Source: Gammaproteobacteria bacterium
GTDB taxonomy: Bacteria; Pseudomonadota; Gammaproteobacteria; Pseudomonadales; Azotimanducaceae
Length of the DNA: 64,000 nucleotides
Assembly (NCBI GenBank): GCA_026706935.1
Contig: JAPOXV010000018.1
Location: forward strand, 772,176-836,175
Direction: 5' to 3'
The notes under the pieces: generated by a model
The model's database searches: none
What the model was told of the DNA's origin: nothing
Seen by the model: only the letters and a program-made list of their open reading frames with translations
Translations under genes and position numbers: made by a program
In this document: piece by piece, positions 1 through 8,998 of the stretch
Layout: each line of letters begins with the position of its first letter
How positions within the stretch are numbered: the first letter of the stretch is position 1

Positions 1-1055
1 TTCCAACCAAGTGCGCCCGAATGTACGTGACCCACCGTCCAATCCGTAAAGTGACTCACGACGTTTACGCTCTTGATTGACAACATCGGTCCTTCGAATG
101 TCGCCAATCCGTAGAACGCCAGCGCTAAAACGATGAACTTCATCGCAGGATCAGTCTTCAGCTTTTCCCAAGCTCCCGCTACGGTCATCACGCCGTTCAC
201 CATCGTTGCCCACGATGGTGCTAACAAGATGATGCTCATGACCATCCCGAGCGACTGCACCCATTCGGGAATCGCGTTGTAATGGAGATGGTGTGGTCCC
301 GCCCAGATGTAGCTATACGTGAACGCCCAGAAAGCTACGATCGACAAGCGATAACTCCAGATTGGACGATCCGCCTGCTTCGGCAGAAAGTAGTAGAGCA
401 TCCCGAGAAAACCGCCTGTGAGGAGAAAACCCACAGCGTTGTGCCCATACCACCACTGCACGATAGCGTCCTGTTCGCCTGCAAACATCGAATAAGACTT
501 ATCGATAGAGACTGGGATTGCCATGCTGTTTACGACGTGCAGCATCGCGATCACGATGATGAGTGCACCGTAAAACCAATTCGAAACGTAAATCGCCTTT
601 ACCTTCCGTTTCACAATCGTGCCAAAAAACACGACTGCGAAAGACAGCCACACGATCGTGATGCCGATATCGAACGGCCATTCAAGCTCCGCATACTCCT
701 TACCTGAGGTCCAACCTGCGAGTAATGAGATGCCTCCGGCAAGTACCGCCAAATTCCATGCGATGCAACAAAACCAAGCTAATCTAGGTGCGAAGAGTGT
801 GACGTGCGACGTGCGTTGGACGCTATAGAACGCCGTCGCCATTAGCGCAGATACGCCGAATCCAAATATCACGCCATTGGTGTGGAGTGTCCGTAGACGA
901 CCGTAGCTCAACCACTCCTGCCCCATGTCGATCGTAGGCCAAACGAGCTCGGCTGCGATGAATACACCAGCCGCCATACCGGCAATAGCCCATACCAGAG
1001 ACAGTACAACCAGCACGGTAACGACACGATCGTTGTATGTCCTTGAATCAACCAT
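1..1055 (-). CDS. ccoN: cbb3-type cytochrome c oxidase subunit I (CcoN), 3' part cut by window edge
   Basis: Catalytic heme-copper subunit of the high-affinity cbb3 terminal oxidase in the inner membrane; it reduces O2 to water and pumps protons. Reading the minus strand from ATG at 1055 gives an uninterrupted frame off the left edge. Typical CcoN blocks appear in order: [13 protein letters not shown] with the first heme ligand His, [20 protein letters not shown], then [11 protein letters not shown], and at the edge [18 protein letters not shown], which carries late conserved His residues. About 351 of the usual roughly 470-480 residues are visible. A Yip1-like gene ends 14 bp upstream on the same strand. 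No strong Shine-Dalgarno is seen before the ATG. CcoO, CcoP and the rest would lie to the left of the window. The family call is secure from the motifs. Confidence 0.95.
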   Translation of the reverse strand, partial: MVDSRTYNDRVVTVLVVLSLVWAIAGMAAGVFIAAELVWPTIDMGQEWLSYGRLRTLHTNGVIFGFGVSALMATAFYSVQRTSHVTLFAPRLAWFCCIAWNLAVLAGGISLLAGWTSGKEYAELEWPFDIGITIVWLSFAVVFFGTIVKRKVKAIYVSNWFYGALIIVIAMLHVVNSMAIPVSIDKSYSMFAGEQDAIVQWWYGHNAVGFLLTGGFLGMLYYFLPKQADRPIWSYRLSIVAFWAFTYSYIWAGPHHLHYNAIPEWVQSLGMVMSIILLAPSWATMVNGVMTVAGAWEKLKTDPAMKFIVLALAFYGLATFEGPMLSIKSVNVVSHFTDWTVGHVHSGALGW

Positions 1056-1069
1056 CAGGATTTCGCCGG

Positions 1070-1669
1070 CTAGAGACCGAGAGACGGTCCGAAACCGTGT
1101 GTCCATAACACGACAGTAACTCCTAACAAAGTTACTGTGGCGACTAGCACGATCGCTATTAGCGAAGATGCCATCAGCATACCTTGTTGAGGCGTCGTGT
1201 CGAGCAACACCGGAACACCTCGATAGAGCAAGAACATGCTCCATATGAGAGCCGGAATGATCACGAGCATATTTACGAAAATGTGTGGATAGAGATGCGC
1301 GAGACTACCTATGACCATTGGGGTTGCGACCGTAGCCACCACCGTCAAGTGACGACTCAACTCAAGGCTGGCATCGTATGTCGGTGCCATCCAACGAAGC
1401 AAAACCGCTAAACCAATAAAACCCGCGAATAGCGCAACGAAATAACACAACGATACGAGCAAAACGATGTTCTTGCTCAGGTGAATCGGATCCTCTGCGC
1501 CAATTTCCCAACCTGACAGCGTCGATCCTACGTAGAGGAATATGGGTGGAATTAGTGCCAATGGCAGAATGTCCTTTAGGACAACGACACCTACCGATGC
1601 TGTTTCTTGGCCGAGATGTGAAAAGAGCTTGTTGCCTTGCACTACCACCGCGACCGGTACGAATATCAC
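1070..1669 (-). CDS. Yip1 family integral membrane protein
   Basis: A 199-residue polytopic membrane protein with about five hydrophobic segments (near residues 32-50, 67-95, 108-135, 130-152 and 165-190). The block [16 protein letters not shown] between the last helices and the late GVTVVLW segment match bacterial Yip1/DUF1282-type proteins, whose biochemical role is not established. The listed start is GTG, directly preceded by an in-frame TAA, so the frame cannot extend further. A later GTG at the [12 protein letters not shown] block is an equally possible start, because family members often begin close to that block. It lies just upstream of ccoN and may be co-transcribed with it. Confidence 0.7.
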   Translation of the reverse strand: MIFVPVAVVVQGNKLFSHLGQETASVGVVVLKDILPLALIPPIFLYVGSTLSGWEIGAEDPIHLSKNIVLLVSLCYFVALFAGFIGLAVLLRWMAPTYDASLELSRHLTVVATVATPMVIGSLAHLYPHIFVNMLVIIPALIWSMFLLYRGVPVLLDTTPQQGMLMASSLIAIVLVATVTLLGVTVVLWTHGFGPSLGL

Positions 1670-1894
1670 TTAAACGCGTTCACTAACTTCGTCCTGCAAG
1701 TCGGATTGGCGCGTATCGATCCTGCTCGTGAACGAACGTCGTCAAACCCTCCTAACAAGTGTATCTAACTATGTAACACCATTTGTATCTAGAAAACGAA
1801 ACGACCATCAATCTTGTCGCGTCAATACTGAAACGTTCTGGATGTCAATCGATTGGCAGTCGTTAGTAGTATCGCCGCCGCACTTTTTCCGATG

Positions 1895-2686
1895 CTAACG
1901 CAAGGTCTTAAAGTCGGGTGTGCGTTTGGAGATGAACGCGTCCACCGCTTCGCGGTGTTCTTCCGACTCGTAAGCCTTAGCTAGCACCTCACCTTCGAGC
2001 TTCTGTACTGCCTTTATGTCTGTTTCAAATCCATTCGCGGTAATCAATTGCTTAACCCACCGAAGATGCGGAGCTGGATTGCCAGCAATCTCACGCGCGA
2101 GTTCGGTGGCTTGAGACATCAACTGATCATGTGGTACCAACCGATCCGCTAGTCCTAAGTTGAACGCTTCTTCGCCAGAATACAACCGACCGGTCAAACA
2201 CATCTCACTGGCACGTCCAAATCCCACACGAGCAACTAAGAAGTGCGAACTACCGAGTTCAGGCGTGACGCCCATCTTGACGAACGCCATACCGAATCGA
2301 GCCTGGTCCGATGCAACGATCACGTCCATTGGGAGGATCATCGTTGCACCTACGCCGACACATGCGCCGTTGACTGCAGCGATCAACGGCTTTGAAGATC
2401 GCACCAGCTCAATCCAATCACCGCGCATCGCCGCACTTTCGCCCGAATCGTCGAGTCGTGCTTGGAAGCTGTCTTTGATATCTGCACCCGCACAGAATCC
2501 TCGACCTGCGCCAGTTAGAACAATCGCGCCAACGTTTGGATTGCCGTTCGCGGTGTCGATCGCGTCATAAAGCTCCGCAGACATCCTACCGGTCCATGCG
2601 TTCAAGCGATGAGGACGATTGAGCGTGATCGTGCAGACGTCGTCAGCTACATCTACGAGGATGTCTTCGTACTGTCTATCTGGCAT
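1895..2686 (-). CDS. Enoyl-CoA hydratase/isomerase family protein
   Basis: Crotonase-fold enzyme of 263 residues, the normal family length, acting on acyl-CoA thioesters (hydration, isomerisation or a related reaction). The oxyanion-hole region GAGRGFCAGADIKD (about 59-72) and the second loop VNGACVGVGATMILPMDVIVAS (split by the substrate pocket) are present. The MGVTPELGSSHFLVARVG block carries the Glu expected of hydratases. ATG at 2686 is preceded by AGGAAAAACAAC, a reasonable ribosome site. It stands alone, with about 115 bp before the next minus-strand gene. Substrate cannot be inferred; a second, distant paralogue lies at 29931-30701. Confidence 0.9.
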   Translation of the reverse strand: MPDRQYEDILVDVADDVCTITLNRPHRLNAWTGRMSAELYDAIDTANGNPNVGAIVLTGAGRGFCAGADIKDSFQARLDDSGESAAMRGDWIELVRSSKPLIAAVNGACVGVGATMILPMDVIVASDQARFGMAFVKMGVTPELGSSHFLVARVGFGRASEMCLTGRLYSGEEAFNLGLADRLVPHDQLMSQATELAREIAGNPAPHLRWVKQLITANGFETDIKAVQKLEGEVLAKAYESEEHREAVDAFISKRTPDFKTLR

Positions 2687-2802
2687 GTTGTTTTTCCTAG
2701 TTCTAGAGTCTTAAAGCGAGCGATTTAGAGAAACGTATTCTCGTGATCACCGTATCGCAAATCCGGTCCTGCGTACCTAGATATCTAAGGGTTTGTCAAG
2801 CG

Positions 2803-3954
2803 CTAGTCGTCTCGCGTTTCCTCGTGTCGTCGCGCGACCTGGTCCAACCTTGGTCCAATCGAAGACATAACCGCAGCAAATAGAACAACGGCCCATGCCG
2901 CTGACAGGATCAGGTGAGTACCTACAAGTATTCTCGCAGCGACTGACACGGGTACAGCAGACCCAAACTCTTGCCCAAGCGATGTATAGAACGAGAACAG
3001 TATCCAGTCCGCGATCCCGCTTCCAGCATATTCAAACGCGCCATCCTGGAAGCGATCCAACATTCCGTAAAAACCTGAGAAAAGAAGGATGATTGTCAGA
3101 TAACCCACCGCGAACGCTCCTATCGGCGGCCACATGACGGTTAAGTAATCCGCCAGGTAACCATAGATTCTCAACCGTGGTTCAAGCCAAAGCATGGACC
3201 AACGACCTACAAGGAATGCAATAACGGTCACAAGCGCAACTTCAAATACATATATGCTGGACCATACCGCTCGCTCAACATTCGATAACCCGTAAGCATC
3301 AGTGAATTCACCGGAGAACATCCCTGCGAAAATCACGAAAGCGATCGTTCCTGCGCTGAAGAAGAGTAACAAGGGCGGACGATTGTCCCGCCAACCCACA
3401 CGCCGATGACTAAGTAAGCCAGCAGCTAGTGCCGTCCCAGTCGACATCAGCAGTACGCCTATGATCAACGTGATACCAGTAGCACTATAGGTTGTTGAGA
3501 AATACCCCTGAACGATCCAGGCGGGGAGAAGCCCCAAAATTAGTAGTGCAGCTACTACGAAGGATTCTCGCCCCATATCGCGGTAACCAAGTAAATCTGA
3601 CCCGCGTAGTCCGTCGATCAATCCAACTGCCAATGCTAATAGTGGTGGAATTAGGCGAGCGAATGGATTGCCTGGGATCAATCCTGCGAGCAACGCTGCG
3701 ACGACGCCGACAATCGATCCGACGAGAATACCGGTCCATGGCCCGCTACGAGAACCTCCGCGAACGCCGACACCAACGCCGATAGCGATACCACAGCCTG
3801 CACCCATTAATACGTCCGTGTGGAGGTCCGTGATCGCATACCCAAAGGGTACGACTACAAGTGCAACGACGAAGAAAATCCGGAACGCTAACCAAGCGTA
3901 TCGACCGATCGCCGCCGACTTCAGAGTGAATTGACCTAGAAAACTGACCGCCAT
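2803..3954 (-). CDS. Polytopic membrane protein with K+-channel-like C-terminal pore segment
   Basis: A 383-residue integral membrane protein, not recognised as a named family. The first two thirds have about eight hydrophobic helices and a glycine-rich stretch near residues 50-75. The last 100 residues are arranged like a two-TM ion-channel domain: a helix (GYLTIILLFSGFYG), an extracellular-type loop, a short re-entrant hydrophobic segment (WILFSFYTSLGQEFG), the VPVSVAARILVGTHLI stretch that in Ion_trans_2 channels follows the filter, then a final helix. The TVGYG selectivity filter is replaced by SLGQEFG, so K+ selectivity is not supported. The C-terminal tail is short, acidic and basic, and cytoplasmic-looking. 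Function unknown; the channel relation is an inference from topology and local similarity. Confidence 0.6.
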   Translation of the reverse strand: MAVSFLGQFTLKSAAIGRYAWLAFRIFFVVALVVVPFGYAITDLHTDVLMGAGCGIAIGVGVGVRGGSRSGPWTGILVGSIVGVVAALLAGLIPGNPFARLIPPLLALAVGLIDGLRGSDLLGYRDMGRESFVVAALLILGLLPAWIVQGYFSTTYSATGITLIIGVLLMSTGTALAAGLLSHRRVGWRDNRPPLLLFFSAGTIAFVIFAGMFSGEFTDAYGLSNVERAVWSSIYVFEVALVTVIAFLVGRWSMLWLEPRLRIYGYLADYLTVMWPPIGAFAVGYLTIILLFSGFYGMLDRFQDGAFEYAGSGIADWILFSFYTSLGQEFGSAVPVSVAARILVGTHLILSAAWAVVLFAAVMSSIGPRLDQVARRHEETRDD

Positions 3955-4019
3955 ATTGAAAAATCGAACGTCAGCGTACCTTGCCTATCGGCTATCTTAG
4001 ACGACACACGCTCTAATGA

Positions 4020-4556
4020 TTAACCGGAAGGTTCAATTGCTTGGGATAAATATTCCACGAAATCCGCCGATCCGATGTATTGACTGAAAGTTTCACACCA
4101 AATCGTGAGCGCTTGCTTGTCGTTGAGTTGGCTTATGGTGGTCGGGTAGATCTGCGAACCTTCGAAACTCTTCAACTTCGCGATTGGAATGCGTTCACTG
4201 TCTGCCAGGAAGTCCGCTTCGTCGTCGATCCCCGGTCGTGAATTCAGATAGACCCAATAGTTTGGTCCTGCGGATGCCTCAAAGTCCGATTTGAGTTCAA
4301 TCCACGCGTCGTTTCCTGCCCTGTGGTGCACAGAAATCCTCCCCTTTGCCCAGTGCGCGAAATCCTGACCCGGTGCGTCCTCACGAAATGATCCCGTAAA
4401 CGATGCGGGCTGATCGAATGCTCCATCGAATTGCGCGACAGACTCATTCACAACAGGCGGTGGAAACAGGTAAGGAAATGCAATGAGCATTGCACCTGCG
4501 CCTACTACTACGCCAATCAAGAAACCGATGGATAGATTGATGATTGACTTAATCAA
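4020..4556 (-). CDS. DM13 domain-containing membrane-anchored protein
   Basis: 178 residues. An N-terminal hydrophobic helix (about 5-32) acts as signal anchor, and the rest is periplasmic. The core from GSFREDAPGQDFAHWAKG (about 56-73) through ELKSDFEASAGPNYWVYLN to ALTIWCETFSQ matches DM13, including the conserved Cys late in the domain. DM13 domains are proposed to have redox or electron-transfer roles; no direct function is shown here. The start is TTG, supported by TGAGG seven bases upstream. The gene lies between a membrane protein and a peptide transporter on the same strand, with separate spacing, so an operon is not obvious. Confidence 0.8.
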   Translation of the reverse strand: MIKSIINLSIGFLIGVVVGAGAMLIAFPYLFPPPVVNESVAQFDGAFDQPASFTGSFREDAPGQDFAHWAKGRISVHHRAGNDAWIELKSDFEASAGPNYWVYLNSRPGIDDEADFLADSERIPIAKLKSFEGSQIYPTTISQLNDKQALTIWCETFSQYIGSADFVEYLSQAIEPSG

Positions 4557-4623
4557 CAGCTCGCCTCAGTTACGCAATGTCAACGCTGTTTACAAATATG
4601 ACACGTTAGATATACGGAGCGTT

Positions 4624-6180
4624 CTATGCCGCTACCGACGCTTGTGGTTCAGGTGTTTTCGGTTCTTCATCCTCGCCAAGATACCGCTTCAACCAAAGCG
4701 CCGACAGAGCGACAAGCACACCTACGCTGATGCCGAGGCCCGTAAAAATCCCAAACGCGTTTTCGTAAACAGCTAAGGATTCAACGGCGGGAATCGTTGT
4801 ACCCAGTTCTTCATCGATGGCTGCTATCTGAGCAAGCTGACCACCAAAAAGACTGGCTACGCTACTCGCTAAGAACCAGATGCCCATCATGACACCAACC
4901 ATCTCTACTGGTGAGTAACGCGTGATCATGGAAAGACCAACCGGCGACAGGCAGAGCTCTCCTAATGTGATAAACAAGAACCCTAACACGACCCAGATCA
5001 TCGCGACCTGAAACTCTGCGTTCGCCGTCATGCAGCCGAACAAAAACATCGCATATCCGACGCCACACAGGATGATCCCAATACCAAATTTCATCGGACG
5101 AGAGGGTTCGATTCGATTCCGTCCGAGTGTGTACCAAATCCAAACAAATATCGGCGAGAACGCTATGATGAATGCTGGGTTAAGCGATTCAATCTGTGCC
5201 GCATTGAACGTGATGCCAAGGAATTCCGGATCTAGATTGCGCGAAGCAAACCCTTTAAGACTGTGGGCTGCCTGTTCGAACAATCCCCAGAAAATCACGG
5301 ACACCACGATCAGATAGAGCATCACCCACATGCGGCGCAGTTGCTCTCTTGTGCACGTTCGTTGAGCATAGATCAAGACACCAACAAGCGCAATCAGTCC
5401 AACAGAGTAAAGCAGAACTCTCGTAAGGTCACGAGACTGCAATAGATAAGCCGTGAACAGCGTGGCAACGACGCCACCGGCGTAGATCAACCACTCCTTG
5501 CGAATTCCAATGATGGACGATTGCAGATTGACTGGATCATGCGGCTCGCCAACACCTTGGAGTGTCGATCGACCTGCAAGGAATACGGTCAATCCAATTA
5601 GCATCAGGATACCAGCCAATCCGAAACCATAGCCCCATCCGAATGCCTGTCCGATATAACCACAAAGGAGAATCGCGGACATAGCACCTAAATTGATACC
5701 GAAATAGAAGATCGTAAAGCCTTGGTCACGCTTCGCGTCGTTGTCCGTGTACAACAACCCAACCATGTTCGAAATACACGCCTTCAAGAAGCCCACCCCA
5801 ACGATGATGAAGGACATCGCAAGGAATGTGGCACCCAATGCGAACTGATCCTGAACGATCTCGCCGTCGACTACCGTACCACCGGTTCCTTCGAACGCCA
5901 TCAAGATGTGCCCGACACACAAGAGCACCGCACCGAAAATCACTGCTTTCCGAAAACCGAGCCACCTGTCCGCGATGAAGCCACCGATGACGGGCATGAA
6001 ATACACCATCGCGCCATACGATGCGACTATCTCAAACGCGACGGATTCCTTAAAGAGGAAATGGTCAATCAGGTAAAGCACCAAGATCGCGCGCATGCCG
6101 TAGTAGCTAAAGCGTTCGCATGATTCGGTAACGAAAAGGACGGCTAACCCGACTGGGTGGCCTAGAACTGTTGTTCTCAC
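4624..6180 (-). CDS. POT/PTR family proton-dependent oligopeptide transporter
   Basis: 518-residue major-facilitator protein of the proton-coupled oligopeptide transporter family, importing di- and tripeptides across the inner membrane. Diagnostic pieces: the helix 1 ESCERFSYYG motif (E..ER, about 19-28), which couples to protons, and the family signature FTIFYFGINLGAM near residue 155. The PVIGGFIADRWLGFRKAV block follows helix 2. The length and 14-helix hydrophobicity fit bacterial POTs. The GTG start has GGGAATGGG a little upstream. The C-terminal tail is acidic and proline-rich (DEEPKTPEPQASVAA). Single-gene unit. Confidence 0.93.
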   Translation of the reverse strand: MRTTVLGHPVGLAVLFVTESCERFSYYGMRAILVLYLIDHFLFKESVAFEIVASYGAMVYFMPVIGGFIADRWLGFRKAVIFGAVLLCVGHILMAFEGTGGTVVDGEIVQDQFALGATFLAMSFIIVGVGFLKACISNMVGLLYTDNDAKRDQGFTIFYFGINLGAMSAILLCGYIGQAFGWGYGFGLAGILMLIGLTVFLAGRSTLQGVGEPHDPVNLQSSIIGIRKEWLIYAGGVVATLFTAYLLQSRDLTRVLLYSVGLIALVGVLIYAQRTCTREQLRRMWVMLYLIVVSVIFWGLFEQAAHSLKGFASRNLDPEFLGITFNAAQIESLNPAFIIAFSPIFVWIWYTLGRNRIEPSRPMKFGIGIILCGVGYAMFLFGCMTANAEFQVAMIWVVLGFLFITLGELCLSPVGLSMITRYSPVEMVGVMMGIWFLASSVASLFGGQLAQIAAIDEELGTTIPAVESLAVYENAFGIFTGLGISVGVLVALSALWLKRYLGEDEEPKTPEPQASVAA

Positions 6181-6300
6181 AATTGACCCATTCCCACAAG
6201 TAGAAGCATTCGATCGTTAAACGGGGATCGAATCGCTTGCCATTGTATGAGCGATGCTGGTCGACGCCCGATTTTGACCGAGGGTTTCTCTTTGACGTCG

Positions 6301-7221
6301 CTAAACACTTAAGTTCGGTACAACATTGCCACCACTGAGAATGATGGCAATCGCCTCCTTCGACGAAACATCGTCTTTAAGTGCAGCAGCGACCGGGACC
6401 GCGGACGACGGTTCAATTACGACTTTAAGTGTCTGCCAAATTAAAACGGTCGCAGCTCGAATTTCGTCTTCGCTCACGAGTCGAACTGGTACGTGCGCTC
6501 TATGAAGGATTTCAAAATTCAACAGACCCAACGACGAGAGCAAACCATCTGCAATTGATTCGGGAGGTAATGCAGGTAAACGACGTCCTGATCCGAGCGA
6601 ATCATGTGCATCGCGTGCTAGTTCGGGTTCAGATCCGACGACAGCACAACGACCGTTTGCTGCAACGACCGTACCACTTGCCAATCCACCGCCACCGATC
6701 GGAACCCAAATCTCGGTCACGTTCGGTACTTCCTCAAGCAGCTCTAACGTCGCAGTTCCCTGGCCTGCAATGATGTCCACGTGATCGTACGGTGGCACAA
6801 ACGTCGCGTCGCTTTCCTGTAGAAAACTCTGTAACGCCGTTTCCCGTTGCGGAATTGCCGGTCCACAATCAACGATGGTGCCTCCGTAGCGCTCGATGGC
6901 ATCGCGTTTGAAGCGCGAAGCATTGGTCGGGCAGATAACGTACGCCGTCTTACCAAGTTTTCGAGCGGCCCAAGCAAGTGCCGCGCCATGATTACCGGAA
7001 GAATGCGTTACGACGTCACCGGAGTTGGCTGGTAAATTCAGTAGTGCATTCAGCGCGCCGCGCGCTTTGAACGCCCCAACTTTTTGAAAGTTCTCGCACT
7101 TGAAAAACACCTTACGACCGAACAACGCATCCAACGTTGAAGAGGTCAATATAGGCGTACGATGGATCGAGCCAGCTAGTCGATCCGCTGCGAGTAATAC
7201 ATCGTCAAAGGTGGGAGTCAG
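6301..7221 (-). CDS. Serine/threonine dehydratase-like PLP enzyme, probable CTG start
   Basis: Fold-type II PLP enzyme (threonine/serine ammonia-lyase, 3-hydroxyaspartate dehydratase or serine racemase group). The lysine loop FQKVGAFKARGA, the HSSGNHGAALAWAA substrate loop, the glycine-rich phosphate-binding GGGGLASG and the late LSGGN motif are all present. The first ATG/GTG/TTG candidate (TTG at 7149) would delete the conserved N-terminal helix and strand. The same frame continues upstream as TPTFDDVLLAADRLAGSIHR, exactly what family members begin with. The only start-like codon before the in-frame TAG is CTG at 7221, preceded by AAGGA at good spacing. That gives 306 residues with the PLP Lys near position 52. 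The exact substrate is unknown. Confidence 0.85.
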   Translation of the reverse strand: MTPTFDDVLLAADRLAGSIHRTPILTSSTLDALFGRKVFFKCENFQKVGAFKARGALNALLNLPANSGDVVTHSSGNHGAALAWAARKLGKTAYVICPTNASRFKRDAIERYGGTIVDCGPAIPQRETALQSFLQESDATFVPPYDHVDIIAGQGTATLELLEEVPNVTEIWVPIGGGGLASGTVVAANGRCAVVGSEPELARDAHDSLGSGRRLPALPPESIADGLLSSLGLLNFEILHRAHVPVRLVSEDEIRAATVLIWQTLKVVIEPSSAVPVAAALKDDVSSKEAIAIILSGGNVVPNLSV

Positions 7222-7264
7222 GTGGTCGGTCCTTAGGTACTTCTACTACGCATAGGTGTTTCGA

Positions 7265-8902
7265 TCAATGCACGCCGCTCGATAACGGGACGATTCGATT
7301 AAACACCGGTTTCATTGGTGTCGAATCCAGGTCCTTTATGAAGTAGCCGTTTCGCTCAAACTGGCATCGTTCCCAGTCGTCGTCGACGACAACCCGTTCA
7401 ACCAATCCATCCTTTTCGATCCTGGATGTCGGATTGAGCTCATCCCTTGGATCGCCACTACCGGGTTCACGAACATTGAATAGATTCTCGAACAATCGAA
7501 ACTTTGCTGATATGGAGTTTGTCGCAGATACCCAATGTAGCGTTGAACGAGGTTTGAGACCACTCGTGTCTTGACCGCTTCGTGATTCTGGGACGTATCT
7601 CACCTTTAACTCGATCGGTGAACCTTGGCCGTCCTTTACGACCTCGACGCATTCCACGATGAATCCATAGCGTAATCGTGCCAACCCATTGAGGGTTAGT
7701 TTGCGTTGTTTCTTAGACGCGGATTCGCGAAAGTCACTTCGTTCAATGAAGAGATTTCTACCAAACGTGAGCTCTCTCTTTCCAAGTTCTGAGTTCTTGG
7801 GGTGGTTGGGAGCCTCAAGCGTAACGTCTTCACCTTCAAAATTGATGACCGTTACTGGAAGTGGATCAACCACTGCCATCGCCCGCGGGGACGTGTCTTC
7901 CAACGTACTTCGGACACAAAAATCCAGCAAGTTTGTTTCGATGAGATTCGCTTGCTTGGTAACGCCGACCCGTGAGCAAAAATCACGAATTGCTTCCGCA
8001 GGTACGCCGCGGCGACGAAGTCCAGAAATGGTTGGTAGCCTTGGGTCGTCCCAGCCTTCCACATGACCAGCATTGATCAAACTGGTCAGAATTCGCTTCG
8101 ACATCACGTTGAACTCAAGTCCAAGCCGTGAGAATTCGATCTGAGGTGGATGAAAATTGATCGAAACGTTGTCTAAAACCCAGTCATACAGCGGGCGGTT
8201 ATCTTCGAATTCGAGCGTACAAAGCGAATGGGTAATGCCTTCCAACGCATCGCAAATGCAATGCGTAAAGTCGTACATTGGATAGATGCACCACTTGTCG
8301 CCGGTTCGGTGATGTTCAGCATGAACGATCCGGTAGAGTACGGGATCCCGCAGATGGATATTCGGAGATCTCATGTCGATCCTCGCACGGAGCACGCGAG
8401 AACCTTCGTCAAACTCACCAGCGCGCATGCGCCTGAATAAATCGAGGTTCTCCTTGACCGTTCTGTCGCGGAAGGGGCTATTCGAACCCGGTTCGGTCAA
8501 GGTTCCGCGCGTTGCACGAATCTCCTCTGCAGAAAGATCGCAGACGAACGCTCGCCCTTTCTCGATCAGCTGCTCAGCGAAGCTGTAGAGTTGATCGAAA
8601 TAGTCTGACGCAAACGTAAGCCGATCTTCCCAGTCGAAACCCAACCAACGTACGTCTTGCTGTATCGATTCGACAAACTCCTCACTTTCCTTGAGTGGAT
8701 TCGTGTCGTCGAAACGTAAGTACGTCTTACCGCCAAACTCCTCGGCGACGCCGAAATTCAGACAGATTGACTTCGCGTGACCGATATGCAAATAACCATT
8801 CGGTTCGGGCGGAAATCGCGTGATGATTGTCCCGTCGACGACCTCGTTTTCAATGTCGTCGCGAATGCGATTTCTAATGAAGTCGGATACAGAGGAGGAC
8901 AT
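7265..8902 (-). CDS. glnS: Glutaminyl-tRNA synthetase
   Basis: Class I aminoacyl-tRNA synthetase charging tRNA-Gln with glutamine, cytoplasmic, 545 residues, the normal bacterial length. The class I HIGH motif lies in PPEPNGYLHIGHAK (31-44) and the KMSKS-equivalent is VMSKR near residue 266. The catalytic core carries the GlnRS-type RFDDTNP and DNRPLYDWVLD blocks, and the C-terminal half has the two anticodon-binding beta-barrels (HPKNSELGKRELTFGRNLFIE and the following). GlnRS is typical of Gammaproteobacteria and a few other bacteria, which supports the taxonomic placement. No clear Shine-Dalgarno precedes the ATG. It is divergent from the transglutaminase gene about 95 bp away. Confidence 0.98.
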   Translation of the reverse strand: MSSSVSDFIRNRIRDDIENEVVDGTIITRFPPEPNGYLHIGHAKSICLNFGVAEEFGGKTYLRFDDTNPLKESEEFVESIQQDVRWLGFDWEDRLTFASDYFDQLYSFAEQLIEKGRAFVCDLSAEEIRATRGTLTEPGSNSPFRDRTVKENLDLFRRMRAGEFDEGSRVLRARIDMRSPNIHLRDPVLYRIVHAEHHRTGDKWCIYPMYDFTHCICDALEGITHSLCTLEFEDNRPLYDWVLDNVSINFHPPQIEFSRLGLEFNVMSKRILTSLINAGHVEGWDDPRLPTISGLRRRGVPAEAIRDFCSRVGVTKQANLIETNLLDFCVRSTLEDTSPRAMAVVDPLPVTVINFEGEDVTLEAPNHPKNSELGKRELTFGRNLFIERSDFRESASKKQRKLTLNGLARLRYGFIVECVEVVKDGQGSPIELKVRYVPESRSGQDTSGLKPRSTLHWVSATNSISAKFRLFENLFNVREPGSGDPRDELNPTSRIEKDGLVERVVVDDDWERCQFERNGYFIKDLDSTPMKPVFNRIVPLSSGVH

Positions 8903-8998
8903 GGCGCGGCGAATTTTAGGAGCGGATTTCTAAAACGGCGTCATCGCTACCCTAGAGATTGTTAGCCTAGTCGACATCTCTTTTAGATACTACGCACC

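Noticed and set aside
282..707. Plus-strand reading frame of 141 codons at the left edge
   Set aside because: It is the opposite strand of ccoN, whose heme-oxidase motifs are unambiguous; its translation is Arg/His-rich with no family features.
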